Positions 8,991 through 17,874 of a stretch of DNA of 64,000 nucleotides are shown here, one piece after another. The DNA is from Lysinibacillus_B sp050613145 (GTDB taxonomy: Bacteria > Bacillota > Bacilli > Bacillales_A > Planococcaceae): the NCBI RefSeq assembly GCF_050613145.1, contig NZ_CP192507.1:1488001-1552000 (forward strand), read 5' to 3'. Under the pieces are notes generated by a model. It made no database searches and had not been told where the DNA came from. It saw nothing but the letters and a program-made list of their open reading frames with translations. Position 1 is the stretch's first letter. Each line of letters begins with the position of its first letter. The position numbers and the translations under genes are program-made.

Positions 8991-10394
8991 ATGGATGAAA
9001 AGAAAAGGCTATGGCAAGCTGTATTTGCTGCACGCCGTAGTCTACTCCTTGAGAAATTGATACTTGGTGCTCAAAAAGGACTGCTTTACGCGGTCCTTTC
9101 GGCTACTATCGTGTATATCGTTTCACGCCTATTTGTTTTACCGTACTATAGCCGTGTGGCGATAGGTGCGGGGATACTCGCGTTTTTATGGCAACTGATG
9201 CGTGTTATGACAAATCGTCTGACGAAGAAAGATGCATTGATTTTATTTGACACCTACTTTGCCCATAATGAGCTACTAACTGCTTTAACAGCAAAGGAAG
9301 AAAATGGGCTCGTTCAAACTTTAATGAAGCAAGCGTTTAGGCAAAAAGATCAAGCGTTGCAGGCGTTTAAAAAGCGACCAAAAAAATTGTTTCAATCGAA
9401 AGTACTTGCGACGACATTTGGTCTGTTCGTTTTACTGCTCGGCTTAATTGCATTACCCGCTAATACACAGCAAGAAGCGAAAGTAGTAGAAGCGGATCGG
9501 GCGATTACGAAAAAAATTGATCAAGAGATGGAAGAACAGTTAAAGAAAGAGTTGTCAGAGAAGACGAAGAAGGAACTGGAAGAACTAAAGAAAGCGTTGC
9601 AGGAAGCTGAAACGAGCGAGCAGGCGCTAAAAGAGCTTGTCAAAAAGCAAAAAGAATTGATGAAGCAAGAACAACAACTTGCTGAACAACAGCAAAATAA
9701 CGAATTGTCAGCAGGCGAGCTACAGCAGTTAAATGAGCTTGCTTCTTTAAACAAAGAACTAGCTTCCGCGGCAGGTGAGGCGCAAAGCTCACTAAGTAAG
9801 CTTGGAAAGCCAATTGATTTAAACTTGCAAAAAACGATTGCGAATATGAATCAATCGTCTTCATTAAGCCAAAGTACTGGTCAACCAGGAACGACAAGCT
9901 CAAACGGACAGCAAAATACGAACAATAACAGCTCACAAAGTAATGGAAGTGGGCAAAGTGGAGGTTCAGGTCAAGGTACAAATCAAGGCCAATCGTCCGC
10001 GAATAACGGCAACAGCTCAGGGCAATCTGGCGGCAGTGGTCAAGGTCAAGGCTCTGGTAGCGGTGCTGGTTCCGGTTCCGGCAGTGGTTCGGGAAGTGGT
10101 AGTGGCAAGGGTGGTTTAATGGGCGGTACAGGTTCTGGCGGTCGTGACTTATTAGCTGTTCCTCATCGCATTGGTGGATCAAGCGATATGACAGTGGATT
10201 CTGGCAAAATAAGTGAAGGCGATACGATTGAAGAAAAAGGTTACGTTCCTGCGACAAGAGGTGACGTGCGCCCATATGAAGAGGTAGTTGGCACATACAA
10301 AGATAGCTATATGCAATCTACTGAACGCTTACAACTACCGAGTGATTTACAGCAAATGGTTCAACATTATTTTACATCAATAGAAACAGACTAG
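8991..10394 (+). CDS. membrane-anchored coiled-coil protein with Gln/Ser/Gly-rich linker
   Basis: A 467-residue protein. Two membrane segments lie near residues 28-48 and 57-73, and a third near 137-155. A highly charged, Lys/Glu/Gln-rich predicted coiled coil follows (about 160-260). Next is a low-complexity Ser/Gly/Gln/Asn stretch (about 285-380) with runs of alternating Ser and Gly, then a conserved-looking C-terminal 90 residues. The layout resembles the DUF4175-like membrane partners found beside MoxR and vWA genes, but I cannot name a family securely. It lies 12 bp after the permease and 4 bp before the moxR-like gene. The linker probably spans or interacts outside the membrane. Confidence 0.65.
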   Translation: MDEKKRLWQAVFAARRSLLLEKLILGAQKGLLYAVLSATIVYIVSRLFVLPYYSRVAIGAGILAFLWQLMRVMTNRLTKKDALILFDTYFAHNELLTALTAKEENGLVQTLMKQAFRQKDQALQAFKKRPKKLFQSKVLATTFGLFVLLLGLIALPANTQQEAKVVEADRAITKKIDQEMEEQLKKELSEKTKKELEELKKALQEAETSEQALKELVKKQKELMKQEQQLAEQQQNNELSAGELQQLNELASLNKELASAAGEAQSSLSKLGKPIDLNLQKTIANMNQSSSLSQSTGQPGTTSSNGQQNTNNNSSQSNGSGQSGGSGQGTNQGQSSANNGNSSGQSGGSGQGQGSGSGAGSGSGSGSGSGSGKGGLMGGTGSGGRDLLAVPHRIGGSSDMTVDSGKISEGDTIEEKGYVPATRGDVRPYEEVVGTYKDSYMQSTERLQLPSDLQQMVQHYFTSIETD

Positions 10395-10398
10395 GGGG

Positions 10399-11400
10399 AT
10401 GAGCATGGCTTTTAATGAACAACAATACGAACAAATGAGTAAACATTTACTAGCAGTAAGAGAGGAAATCGGCAAGTTTATCGTCGGGCAAGAAGAAGCA
10501 GTCGAGTTTACACTCTATGGGATTTTAGCAGACGGTCATGTGCTTTTAGAAGGGTTGCCTGGACTTGGGAAAACGATGCTCGTTCGTACGATTGCTAACG
10601 TACTGGAGCTGAGCTTTTCACGGATTCAATTTACACCCGATTTAATGCCCGCAGATATTACAGGAACGAGCATGATTGAACGTTTAGAAAATGGCAAGCA
10701 GCAGTTTACATTTCAAAAGGGGCCTGTTTTCAGTCAAATTGTGCTAGCCGATGAAATTAACCGGGCAACACCGAAAACGCAAAGTGCATTACTTGAAGCG
10801 ATGGGCGAAAAAACCGTAACGGTACTTGGCGATACGAAGCCAATGGAACGACCATTTTTTGTGTTAGCTACACAAAACCCTATTGAAATGGAAGGGACGT
10901 ACCCACTGCCAGAAGCGCAGCTTGACCGTTTCTTATGTAAAGTATTGCTTCCATATCCTTCTAAGCAACATTTGTTAACGATTATGGAACGGACGACAGG
11001 TGCTGTAGCGGCGGAGCTGTCAAAAGTAATGGATACAGAACAGTTACTACAGGCACAGCAGATGGCAAAAGAAGTCATGATTGCACAGGATATTCTTGCT
11101 TATGCGGTGGATATTGTGACAGCGACGAACCCATTTGATGCGAGTGCCCTTGATGAAGTCAAGCAATTTGTGCAATATGGTAGCGGTCCGCGCGGGGTAC
11201 AAAGTGTCATTAAACTAGCAAAGGCACGTGCGCTGATGAATGGACGTTTCCATGTGTCGATAGCAGATATTAAAGCGGTAGCCAAACCGGCCCTTCGTCA
11301 CCGTATTTTACTCAATTATGAAGGAGAGGCAGCCGAAAAAATAACGGATGATATAGTGGAAATCATTTTAACAAAAGTACAGCAAGGAGCATCCGTATGA
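10399..11400 (+). CDS. MoxR family AAA+ ATPase
   Basis: A 333-residue AAA+ chaperone-like ATPase. Walker A GLPGLGKT is near residue 52, Walker B ends LADEINRA, and an SALLEAMGE helix follows. Sensor 1 is ATQNPIEMEGTYPLPEAQLDRF, of which the core NPIE..G.YPLPEAQ is diagnostic of MoxR. A C-terminal lid domain follows. MoxR proteins act with vWA proteins to assemble or activate membrane or metal-containing complexes. Here the DUF58 gene overlaps its stop (ATGA) and two vWA genes follow, which is the classic arrangement. Confidence 0.95.
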   Translation: MSMAFNEQQYEQMSKHLLAVREEIGKFIVGQEEAVEFTLYGILADGHVLLEGLPGLGKTMLVRTIANVLELSFSRIQFTPDLMPADITGTSMIERLENGKQQFTFQKGPVFSQIVLADEINRATPKTQSALLEAMGEKTVTVLGDTKPMERPFFVLATQNPIEMEGTYPLPEAQLDRFLCKVLLPYPSKQHLLTIMERTTGAVAAELSKVMDTEQLLQAQQMAKEVMIAQDILAYAVDIVTATNPFDASALDEVKQFVQYGSGPRGVQSVIKLAKARALMNGRFHVSIADIKAVAKPALRHRILLNYEGEAAEKITDDIVEIILTKVQQGASV

Positions 11401-12272
11401 CGAAGGAGCTACTGTTACAAAGTGAGTGGCAGAAAAGAATTGGGTCATCGAAGCTCGCAACTAAATCTAAGCTTCGTGGTCAACATAAAGGCTCACATCG
11501 CTCCAGTCGCTTTGGCTCATCGATGGATTTTAGTGACTTCCGTGAATACCATCCGGGTGATGATGTACGTCAAGTGGATTGGAATGTATATGCTCGTACA
11601 GAAAAGTATTTTATTAAACGTTTTTTAGACGAGCAAGAAATGAGAGTACATATTTTACTCGATGCATCGAAATCGATGGTTCATCCAGAAAAATGGCTGC
11701 TTGCAAGGCAGTTAGCGCTCGCACTTGGTCAGCTCGTGTTGCAAAATGATGACCGGCTTTCTTTTTCTGTTATTTCAGCACAACAGGTCATACCGTTTCG
11801 TAAAAAAGGGGCAACGTATAAACAAGCGTTTGCGCATACAATCGCTAGTTTGCAACCACCATCCTTAAAGGATTCGTTTGTACAGCATGCTATGAAACAG
11901 CTGGCAAAAGGGCAAACGGTGCTCATACTGATTACAGATGGACTTGAGCCGATTGCTGAGTGGGAGGCCCTTATTAAACGATTACCACGCTATGCTGGCG
12001 ATATTCGGATCATTCAAATAGCCACACAGGAAGAAATGAAACCGAACTTTACTGGGGATGTGGAGCTTTATGATGTTGAAACAGATGAGAAATTAAATAT
12101 CTCCATGTCCAATCAAATGATCCAGCAGTATATCAATAAAAAAACAGAGCACGAAAAAAAATTCCAGCTTCTTTGCGCTAAATATGGTGTAGCAACAATT
12201 CAACTCGTTGCGGAAGAAGGGTTTTCAAGCGCTTTTTTTCACCGCCTAAAAAAAGAGAATTGGATTATGTGA
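11397..12272 (+). CDS. DUF58 domain protein
   Basis: A 291-residue protein with the DUF58 core: FREYHPGDDVRQVDWNVYAR near residues 46-65, then a vWA-like strand ending in DASKSM, which keeps the DxSxS metal-site pattern. DUF58 proteins are standard partners of MoxR ATPases and are thought to be adaptors. No membrane segment is present, so it is probably cytoplasmic or membrane-peripheral. Translational coupling to moxR (4-bp overlap) supports direct partnership. Confidence 0.9.
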   Translation: MTKELLLQSEWQKRIGSSKLATKSKLRGQHKGSHRSSRFGSSMDFSDFREYHPGDDVRQVDWNVYARTEKYFIKRFLDEQEMRVHILLDASKSMVHPEKWLLARQLALALGQLVLQNDDRLSFSVISAQQVIPFRKKGATYKQAFAHTIASLQPPSLKDSFVQHAMKQLAKGQTVLILITDGLEPIAEWEALIKRLPRYAGDIRIIQIATQEEMKPNFTGDVELYDVETDEKLNISMSNQMIQQYINKKTEHEKKFQLLCAKYGVATIQLVAEEGFSSAFFHRLKKENWIM

Positions 12273-12283
12273 GGTGACGATGA

Positions 12284-14029
12284 ATGGGCTTTATGAATTT
12301 CGCTTTTATCGGGATGATTATTTTTCCAATCATCGTCCTGCTGTATTATTTTTTCCGAAAGAAATATACGAAACAAACCGTTTCCTCAACACTTTTTTGG
12401 GAAGAAATTATGCAGGAAACAAAAGCTTCGCCGTATTTAAAAAAGCTACAAAAAAACATCCTGTTATTTTTACAACTTGCGGCGCTCCTTTTGCTTGTTT
12501 TCGCATTGATGAAGCCTTACTTACCTAGTACGAAAATAGCGGGTGAGCAAGTCATTTTTGTAGTGGATACTTCTGCTACAATGCTTGCTGGGAAAGAGGC
12601 AACAACATTCGAACAGCATAAAGACAAGATGAAGCAATTATTAAAAGAGATGGATGGGAAAAGTATAACGCTCGTGACGACAGGACGCCAGCCGACCGTT
12701 GTGCTACGTGAAGAAACAAATACTGCTGAAGTTGAAAAGGCAGTAGATGCGCTAGAAGTCACATATGAGCAGGAACATCTGGAGAAAGCGATTGAAGTTG
12801 TACAAGCATTTATTGGTCAACGGACGACGGCCATCTATGTTTTTACGGATTCCTTAGAAAAGCAACAATTACCAGTTGAAAGTGCTTTTGTAGAATGGCA
12901 TGTATACGGACAAACCGAGGAGCTAAATAATGTAGCGATTACGAAGTTTGCAGCAACTGCTCAAGGGGAAAAGACGACAGCACTTGTGCAGCTAACAAAT
13001 GAAACCGATCAAATACAAAACATCACGATTGATTTATACAGTAAGGATCAGCGCCTTGTTTCAGAGCAGCTCACACTGGAGCAACATGATACAATAAGCC
13101 ATTTATTCGATCAATTACCTTTGACGCAGACGATTACAGCGAAAATTGAAGTCAATGATGATTATGCATTAGATAATGAATGGGTTACAACCATCCAGCA
13201 GGAGACAATCGAGGTCATGCTCGATCCATCGACACACGCCCTTGTTCAAAAAGGCTTTGCTGCTGTTTATGATCACGTCACATTTTTTGATGAAGCTACA
13301 TTGAAGCAAGCAAATGAGCAGTCTTTACTCATTTCAAATGATGTTGCTTTATTAGACGGACAAAGCCCGGTTATATTAATTGGTCGTAACGATGAAAGCA
13401 GTAAAGAGATAAATGCATTTGCTAGTCAGTCATCCCATGCGTTATTTAGTTTTAGTCCATTGCAAGATGTGTATGTACAATCGATTTATCCGCCCTTTGA
13501 ACAGTTTGACACGATTGCAACGGTCAATGAAGAGCCGTTTATTCAGTTGTCACCAAAAGGGGATATTATTCTATTAGCAGATTTACAGGCGACAGACTGG
13601 CCGCTACATCCTTCATTCCCGTTATTTTTATGGAGTACAGTTCAGCAAATTTCAGCGGCAGGTGACAGTATGGGGACGTTTACACCGAAACAATCCGCGT
13701 CTGTTGCGTTACGTGAAACAGAATGGTCGATTTATAACGAAGAAGGGGAGTACATGTCATCGTTTACGAGTGGCAAACAATTTATCGCCCCGGAAAAGCC
13801 TGGTTTATACGAACTATCGTCTGAGGGTGAATCAAGACTATTTTCAACCGTGCTTGCCGCAAGTGAACGTCATATTCAGTCTGGTAAAAATTTTACACTT
13901 GGGCAATTAACAAACGAAAATGAGGAAGTGGAAACGTCTACTTCTTTCGTCCCTTATATCGTATTGATAATTTTGCTGCTTATTTTAGCAGAATGGGAGG
14001 TGCAACGTAGACGTGGATTTACGAATTGA
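12284..14029 (+). CDS. BatA-like vWA membrane protein
   Basis: A 581-residue protein with the BatA N-terminal layout: membrane helix at about residues 6-25, a basic segment with TLFW, and a second helix at about 58-80. The vWA strand VVDTSATM (near 93) follows and keeps the DxSxT metal-binding pattern. A third membrane helix lies near residues 556-573, and the C-terminus is basic. The large outside portion between 100 and 550 includes a GATase-like middle. It begins 11 bp after the DUF58 gene and overlaps the next vWA gene by 17 bp. It probably forms a membrane complex with the 860-residue vWA protein. Confidence 0.8.
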   Translation: MGFMNFAFIGMIIFPIIVLLYYFFRKKYTKQTVSSTLFWEEIMQETKASPYLKKLQKNILLFLQLAALLLLVFALMKPYLPSTKIAGEQVIFVVDTSATMLAGKEATTFEQHKDKMKQLLKEMDGKSITLVTTGRQPTVVLREETNTAEVEKAVDALEVTYEQEHLEKAIEVVQAFIGQRTTAIYVFTDSLEKQQLPVESAFVEWHVYGQTEELNNVAITKFAATAQGEKTTALVQLTNETDQIQNITIDLYSKDQRLVSEQLTLEQHDTISHLFDQLPLTQTITAKIEVNDDYALDNEWVTTIQQETIEVMLDPSTHALVQKGFAAVYDHVTFFDEATLKQANEQSLLISNDVALLDGQSPVILIGRNDESSKEINAFASQSSHALFSFSPLQDVYVQSIYPPFEQFDTIATVNEEPFIQLSPKGDIILLADLQATDWPLHPSFPLFLWSTVQQISAAGDSMGTFTPKQSASVALRETEWSIYNEEGEYMSSFTSGKQFIAPEKPGLYELSSEGESRLFSTVLAASERHIQSGKNFTLGQLTNENEEVETSTSFVPYIVLIILLLILAEWEVQRRRGFTN

Positions 14030-16595
14030 TATTCCATTCGCCCTTTTATTATTTATTCCTGTCGTTCTGTATTTTGGATTTGTATTGAAACGGCATAAAG
14101 CGGAGTGGAAAAAGCTCCATTACATCGTGTATGTATTGCGTATAGCAACGGTTAGCTGCTTAATTTTTGCTTTAGCGAATCCGTATATTTTATTGCCAAT
14201 TGATAAAGAGCAAGTGTTATTCTTAATGGATCGTTCCGCTTCTGCAAGTGCAGAAGAAGATACAGCAACACAGTTTATACAAGAGGCTTTAACGAGTAAA
14301 GAAGATAAGCATGAAGTAGGTATTTATTCATTTGCCAGTGCGGTGCAAACAGAATCGCTACTATCCGATGAGGTAGAAGCAGTGCCGCAATTATCAGCTA
14401 TGTCAGCTGTCAGCGATACAAATATTGAGGAAGCACTAAAAATGGTGACGAGTATTGCGGATCAGCAAAAAGCGACCCGTATCGTGTTGTTAACAGATGG
14501 GAATGAAACAGAGGGAGAGGCGTTGCTAGAAGTAAATAAATTAAAAAATAGCAATGTGTCAATCGATGTTGTCCCGCTTGCTAAAAGTGTAAATGAGGAT
14601 ATTATTTTAGAAAGCTTTGAAACACCTCAAATTGCTTATGAGGGAGAACAACAACAGCTTGTCACAAATATTTATGCGGAAAACGAAAAGCAGGCCGAGC
14701 TTATCTTATATGAAAATGATGAAAAAATAGTACAGCAATCGGTCACATTGCAGGCGGGTCATAACCGTTTTACATTTAATCATATGAGCAGTGCAACAGG
14801 TTTAGTAAAGTATGAAGCCCTTGTGCAAACGGCGAATGATGCTTTTTTAGAAAATAACAAGTTAACGAGCGTGACGACTGTACAAGCAGCACCGCGTTTA
14901 TTAATTGTACAAGATGATGAGGCGACCTCTAAAATTCCAGCGATTATTGGAAACAGTACGATTGATTATGCCGTGACGAGTGCATCTACGTTACCGTCGT
15001 CATTATCCAGTTATTTGGCCTATAATGCGATTATTTTTGATAATGTATCGGCTCATACAGTAGGCGAAGCAAAAATGGAAGTCATTGAACAAGCCGTGAA
15101 GCATTTTGGGGTTGGTTTTATGATGGTTGGTGGTGACCAAGCGTTCGGTTTAGGAGGCTATTTCAAAACACCGATTGAGGCGCTGTTACCCGTTGAAATG
15201 GACGTGCAAGGGAAGCACGAAATGCCGTCGCTAGGGCTTGTCCTCGTCATTGACCGCTCAGGTAGTATGATGGGGAATAAGCTTGAGCTTGCAAAAGAGG
15301 CTGCGGCACGTTCCATTGAACTACTACGTGATGATGATACACTTGGTGTGATTGCCTTTGATGATCGACCATGGCCGATTATCGAAACGGCGAAGCTAGC
15401 CGATAAAGAGGAAGCAACAGATGCAGTGTTATCGATTCCAGCTGGTGGAGGAACGGAAATTTATAGCTCGCTTGCATTAGCCTATGAGGGGCTACAAGAT
15501 TTAAAGCTACAACGGAAACATATTATTTTACTAACAGATGGGTATTCATCTACAAATATGTCATATGACGATTTAATTGCTGCTGGGTTAGAGAAAAATG
15601 TCACACTGTCAACAGTTGCGATTGGGCAAGATGCTGATCGAAATTTGCTCGAGTCTTTAAGTGATATGGGGAGCGGGCGTTTTTATGATGTAGTAGATGA
15701 AACAACGATTCCGTCCATATTATCAAGGGAAACGTCTATGATGACACGAACGTATATTGAAGACAATCCGTTTTACCCGACTGTGTACAAGGCAGATAAA
15801 TGGAATCATTTATTTGCAGATGGTGTGGCACAAATGAATGCCTATATCGGTACAACTGCTAAACCGCTTGCTACTGTTGTTGCAGAGAGTGAAAAAGAAG
15901 ATCCTGTTTTAGCCACATGGCAATACGGGTTAGGGACAACGATTGCCTTTACTTCTGATGCAGCTGGTGCGTGGGCTGGCGGATGGGCAACTTGGGTGAA
16001 ATGGCGTGAATTTTGGCAAACAGCAATTGCTGAGCTTTTACCAAGCTATCACGATGTAGCGTATTCTGTCTCGTCCGATGGCAATGGTCAATTCACCATT
16101 ACCGATGTGTCAAATGAAGCAGCATTTTTATCGGTGACAGCGATCAATGAAGCAGGAGAAGAGTTGCCAATTGAAACCGATGTATTATCCGCTAGTAAAA
16201 TGAAAGTGTTTGCCGATGGTGAGCCCGGCCTCGTATTCTTTAGTATCGTCAATAAAGACGGAGAAATGGTCAAAGTTGGAGTACAAATGCCCTATAGTGA
16301 TGAGTATAAGCAAAGTACAACGAATACAGCACTATTAGAAACGATAGCGAATAGTAGTGGGGGTCAAGTCATTGAAAAGGCTAGTGATGTATTCCGACCG
16401 TTTCAACAGAAAGGGACAGAAAGCCGCTCGATTACAACATGGCTTCTAGTCATTGCCTTGTTACTATTCTTTATGGATATTACGCTCCGACGATTTGGCT
16501 TCTCCTTTAAAAAGAAACAAGTCGTGGCTCCCAATATAATAGAAGAAACTCCAACGAATGTCAGTGAGTTATTAAAACAACTAAAACGAAAATAA
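14013..16595 (+). CDS. double vWA / glutamine-amidotransferase-like membrane protein
   Basis: An 860-residue protein. Two N-terminal membrane helices (about 7-25 and 37-60) are followed by a first vWA-like strand with MDRSAS (near 70). A GATase-like segment follows, with the glycine-rich VGGDQAFGLGGYF (near 372). A second and better conserved vWA domain starts VIDRSGSMMG (near 411) and shows the full DxSxS...T/D pattern (TDGYSS near 509). A C-terminal helix near 808-828 is followed by a basic tail. A GTG start overlapping the upstream gene was chosen. This is the last operon member; a terminator follows. Family fold is well supported; cellular role unknown. Confidence 0.82.
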   Translation: MDLRIDIPFALLLFIPVVLYFGFVLKRHKAEWKKLHYIVYVLRIATVSCLIFALANPYILLPIDKEQVLFLMDRSASASAEEDTATQFIQEALTSKEDKHEVGIYSFASAVQTESLLSDEVEAVPQLSAMSAVSDTNIEEALKMVTSIADQQKATRIVLLTDGNETEGEALLEVNKLKNSNVSIDVVPLAKSVNEDIILESFETPQIAYEGEQQQLVTNIYAENEKQAELILYENDEKIVQQSVTLQAGHNRFTFNHMSSATGLVKYEALVQTANDAFLENNKLTSVTTVQAAPRLLIVQDDEATSKIPAIIGNSTIDYAVTSASTLPSSLSSYLAYNAIIFDNVSAHTVGEAKMEVIEQAVKHFGVGFMMVGGDQAFGLGGYFKTPIEALLPVEMDVQGKHEMPSLGLVLVIDRSGSMMGNKLELAKEAAARSIELLRDDDTLGVIAFDDRPWPIIETAKLADKEEATDAVLSIPAGGGTEIYSSLALAYEGLQDLKLQRKHIILLTDGYSSTNMSYDDLIAAGLEKNVTLSTVAIGQDADRNLLESLSDMGSGRFYDVVDETTIPSILSRETSMMTRTYIEDNPFYPTVYKADKWNHLFADGVAQMNAYIGTTAKPLATVVAESEKEDPVLATWQYGLGTTIAFTSDAAGAWAGGWATWVKWREFWQTAIAELLPSYHDVAYSVSSDGNGQFTITDVSNEAAFLSVTAINEAGEELPIETDVLSASKMKVFADGEPGLVFFSIVNKDGEMVKVGVQMPYSDEYKQSTTNTALLETIANSSGGQVIEKASDVFRPFQQKGTESRSITTWLLVIALLLFFMDITLRRFGFSFKKKQVVAPNIIEETPTNVSELLKQLKRK

Positions 16596-16600
16596 TGATA

Positions 16601-16629
16601 AACGGGAGGGGTTATTCCCTCTCGTTTTT
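16601..16629 (+). terminator. terminator of the ABC-MoxR-vWA operon
   Basis: Ten-bp stem AACGGGAGGG/CCCTCTCGTT (one G-T pair), a six-base loop, then five T. It lies just after the 860-residue vWA gene. Confidence 0.85.
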
Positions 16630-16674
16630 ATGAGGGGAAGAGGATCGAGGCAGTGAAAAGAACTTTCCACACAA

Positions 16675-16730
16675 TTTTATACACCAGGTAGATTATTTTA
16701 TACACCAGGTAGATTATTTTATATAAAAGG
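16675..16730 (+). repeat. 21-bp tandem repeat upstream of the nitronate monooxygenase gene
   Basis: Two exact copies of a 21-bp unit (16675-16695 and 16696-16716; TTTTATACACCAGGTAGATT plus A), then a third partial copy beginning TTTTATA. Each unit holds ACC-A-GGT, a small palindrome. The 21-bp period equals two helical turns, so repeated sites would face the same side of the DNA. The repeats end about 30 bp before the start codon, where a promoter or operator would be expected. Confidence 0.85.
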
Positions 16731-16758
16731 TTTACAATTTTTGTATGAGGTGATAAAC

Positions 16759-17763
16759 ATGTTAAAAAATTTCAATATACATAAACCGATTATTCAAGCA
16801 CCGATGGCAGGTGTCACAACTCCTGCGTTTGTTGCGGCTTGTTGTGAAGCAGGTGCACTCGGCTTTATCGGAGCGGGTCATTTAAATGGAGAGGAAACAC
16901 GTGCGTTTATTCAAGAAGTAAAGAAATTAACGAATAAACCATTCGGCATTAATTTATTTGTGCAGGAAGAGCCTAAGATTGATATTCATGTATTACAAGA
17001 AGCACGCATGGCGTTACAACCCATTTACGATGAACTAGGTATTACAGATACACCGAAAGTCATTTCGAATGAAGTATTTGAAGGGCAAATTCAAGCCATT
17101 TTAGATGAAGAAGTGCCGATTGTGTCATTTACGTTTGGATTACCAACAAAAGAGGTCGTTCATCGGCTAAAAGACAAGGGGATTTTTGTAATCGGTACAG
17201 CTACTACGAAAGAAGAGGCAGTAGCGGTTAAAGAAGCCGGCTTTGATGCGGTTGTTTTACAAGGAGGCGAAGCAGGTGGGCATCGTGGTTCTTTCCAAGA
17301 GCCTATGCAACTTATACCGATTCGTGAGTTAGTGAAGCAAGTTGTAGGAAACGTAACGATCCCAGTGATTGCTACAGGCGGGATTATGACGCGAGAACAT
17401 GTGGCTGAAATGTTATCGCTAGGCGTAGAGGCTGTACAAATCGGTACAGCACTCATTACGGCAGATGAATGTAGTGTGAACGAATATCATAAAGAGGCCA
17501 TTCTACATTCAAAAGAAGTGGGTACATGTATGACGGTTGCATTTACGGGAAAACCTGCGCGTGGTCTTACTAATAAATTTACGGAGCAATTAAAAGACAA
17601 AACCGTTGCACCGTATCCGTTACAGCACCATTTAACGACGAAAATTCGCCAAGTTAGCGCGAAAACAGGACGCCCGGAATACTTATCCCTTTGGATGGGT
17701 GAAAACAGCTATATGGCGAGACGTGCCTCTGTTAAAGTCATCATCGACTCACTATGGGATTAA
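16759..17763 (+). CDS. nitronate monooxygenase (FMN, NPD family)
   Basis: A 334-residue TIM-barrel flavoprotein of the nitronate monooxygenase / 2-nitropropane dioxygenase family. The N-terminal PIIQAPMAGVTTPAF is diagnostic; GGEAGGHRG (near 170) and ATGGI plus QIGTAL (near 210-235) form the FMN phosphate site. It oxidises alkyl nitronates such as propionate-3-nitronate and so detoxifies them. The ATG at 16759 follows TGAGGTGATAAAC and is preferred over a TTG 18 bp upstream. It is a single gene with its own terminator and a repeat-bearing promoter region. Confidence 0.92.
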   Translation: MLKNFNIHKPIIQAPMAGVTTPAFVAACCEAGALGFIGAGHLNGEETRAFIQEVKKLTNKPFGINLFVQEEPKIDIHVLQEARMALQPIYDELGITDTPKVISNEVFEGQIQAILDEEVPIVSFTFGLPTKEVVHRLKDKGIFVIGTATTKEEAVAVKEAGFDAVVLQGGEAGGHRGSFQEPMQLIPIRELVKQVVGNVTIPVIATGGIMTREHVAEMLSLGVEAVQIGTALITADECSVNEYHKEAILHSKEVGTCMTVAFTGKPARGLTNKFTEQLKDKTVAPYPLQHHLTTKIRQVSAKTGRPEYLSLWMGENSYMARRASVKVIIDSLWD

Positions 17764-17777
17764 TCATGTGAACAGTG

Positions 17778-17822
17778 AAAGCATAGGGAAAGGTTTCATG
17801 TAAACTTGAACTATGCTTTTTA
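17778..17822 (+). terminator. terminator of the nitronate monooxygenase gene
   Basis: Nine-bp stem AAAGCATAG/CTATGCTTT separated by a 24-base loop that can fold further, then T-rich sequence. Confidence 0.7.
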
Positions 17823-17874
17823 TTTGTTTGTAGTAGCAATTCAATATTTTAGTTGAAAAGCAAGGAGTGATTGT

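Noticed and set aside
9640..10296. 218-codon reading frame on the minus strand
   Set aside because: It is the shadow of the repetitive Ser/Gly/Gln-rich gene on the plus strand; His/Leu/Tyr-rich nonsense composition and no ribosome site.
16675..16730. Tandem repeats as a CRISPR array
   Set aside because: Units are directly adjacent with no spacers, only two and a part copies, and no cas genes nearby.
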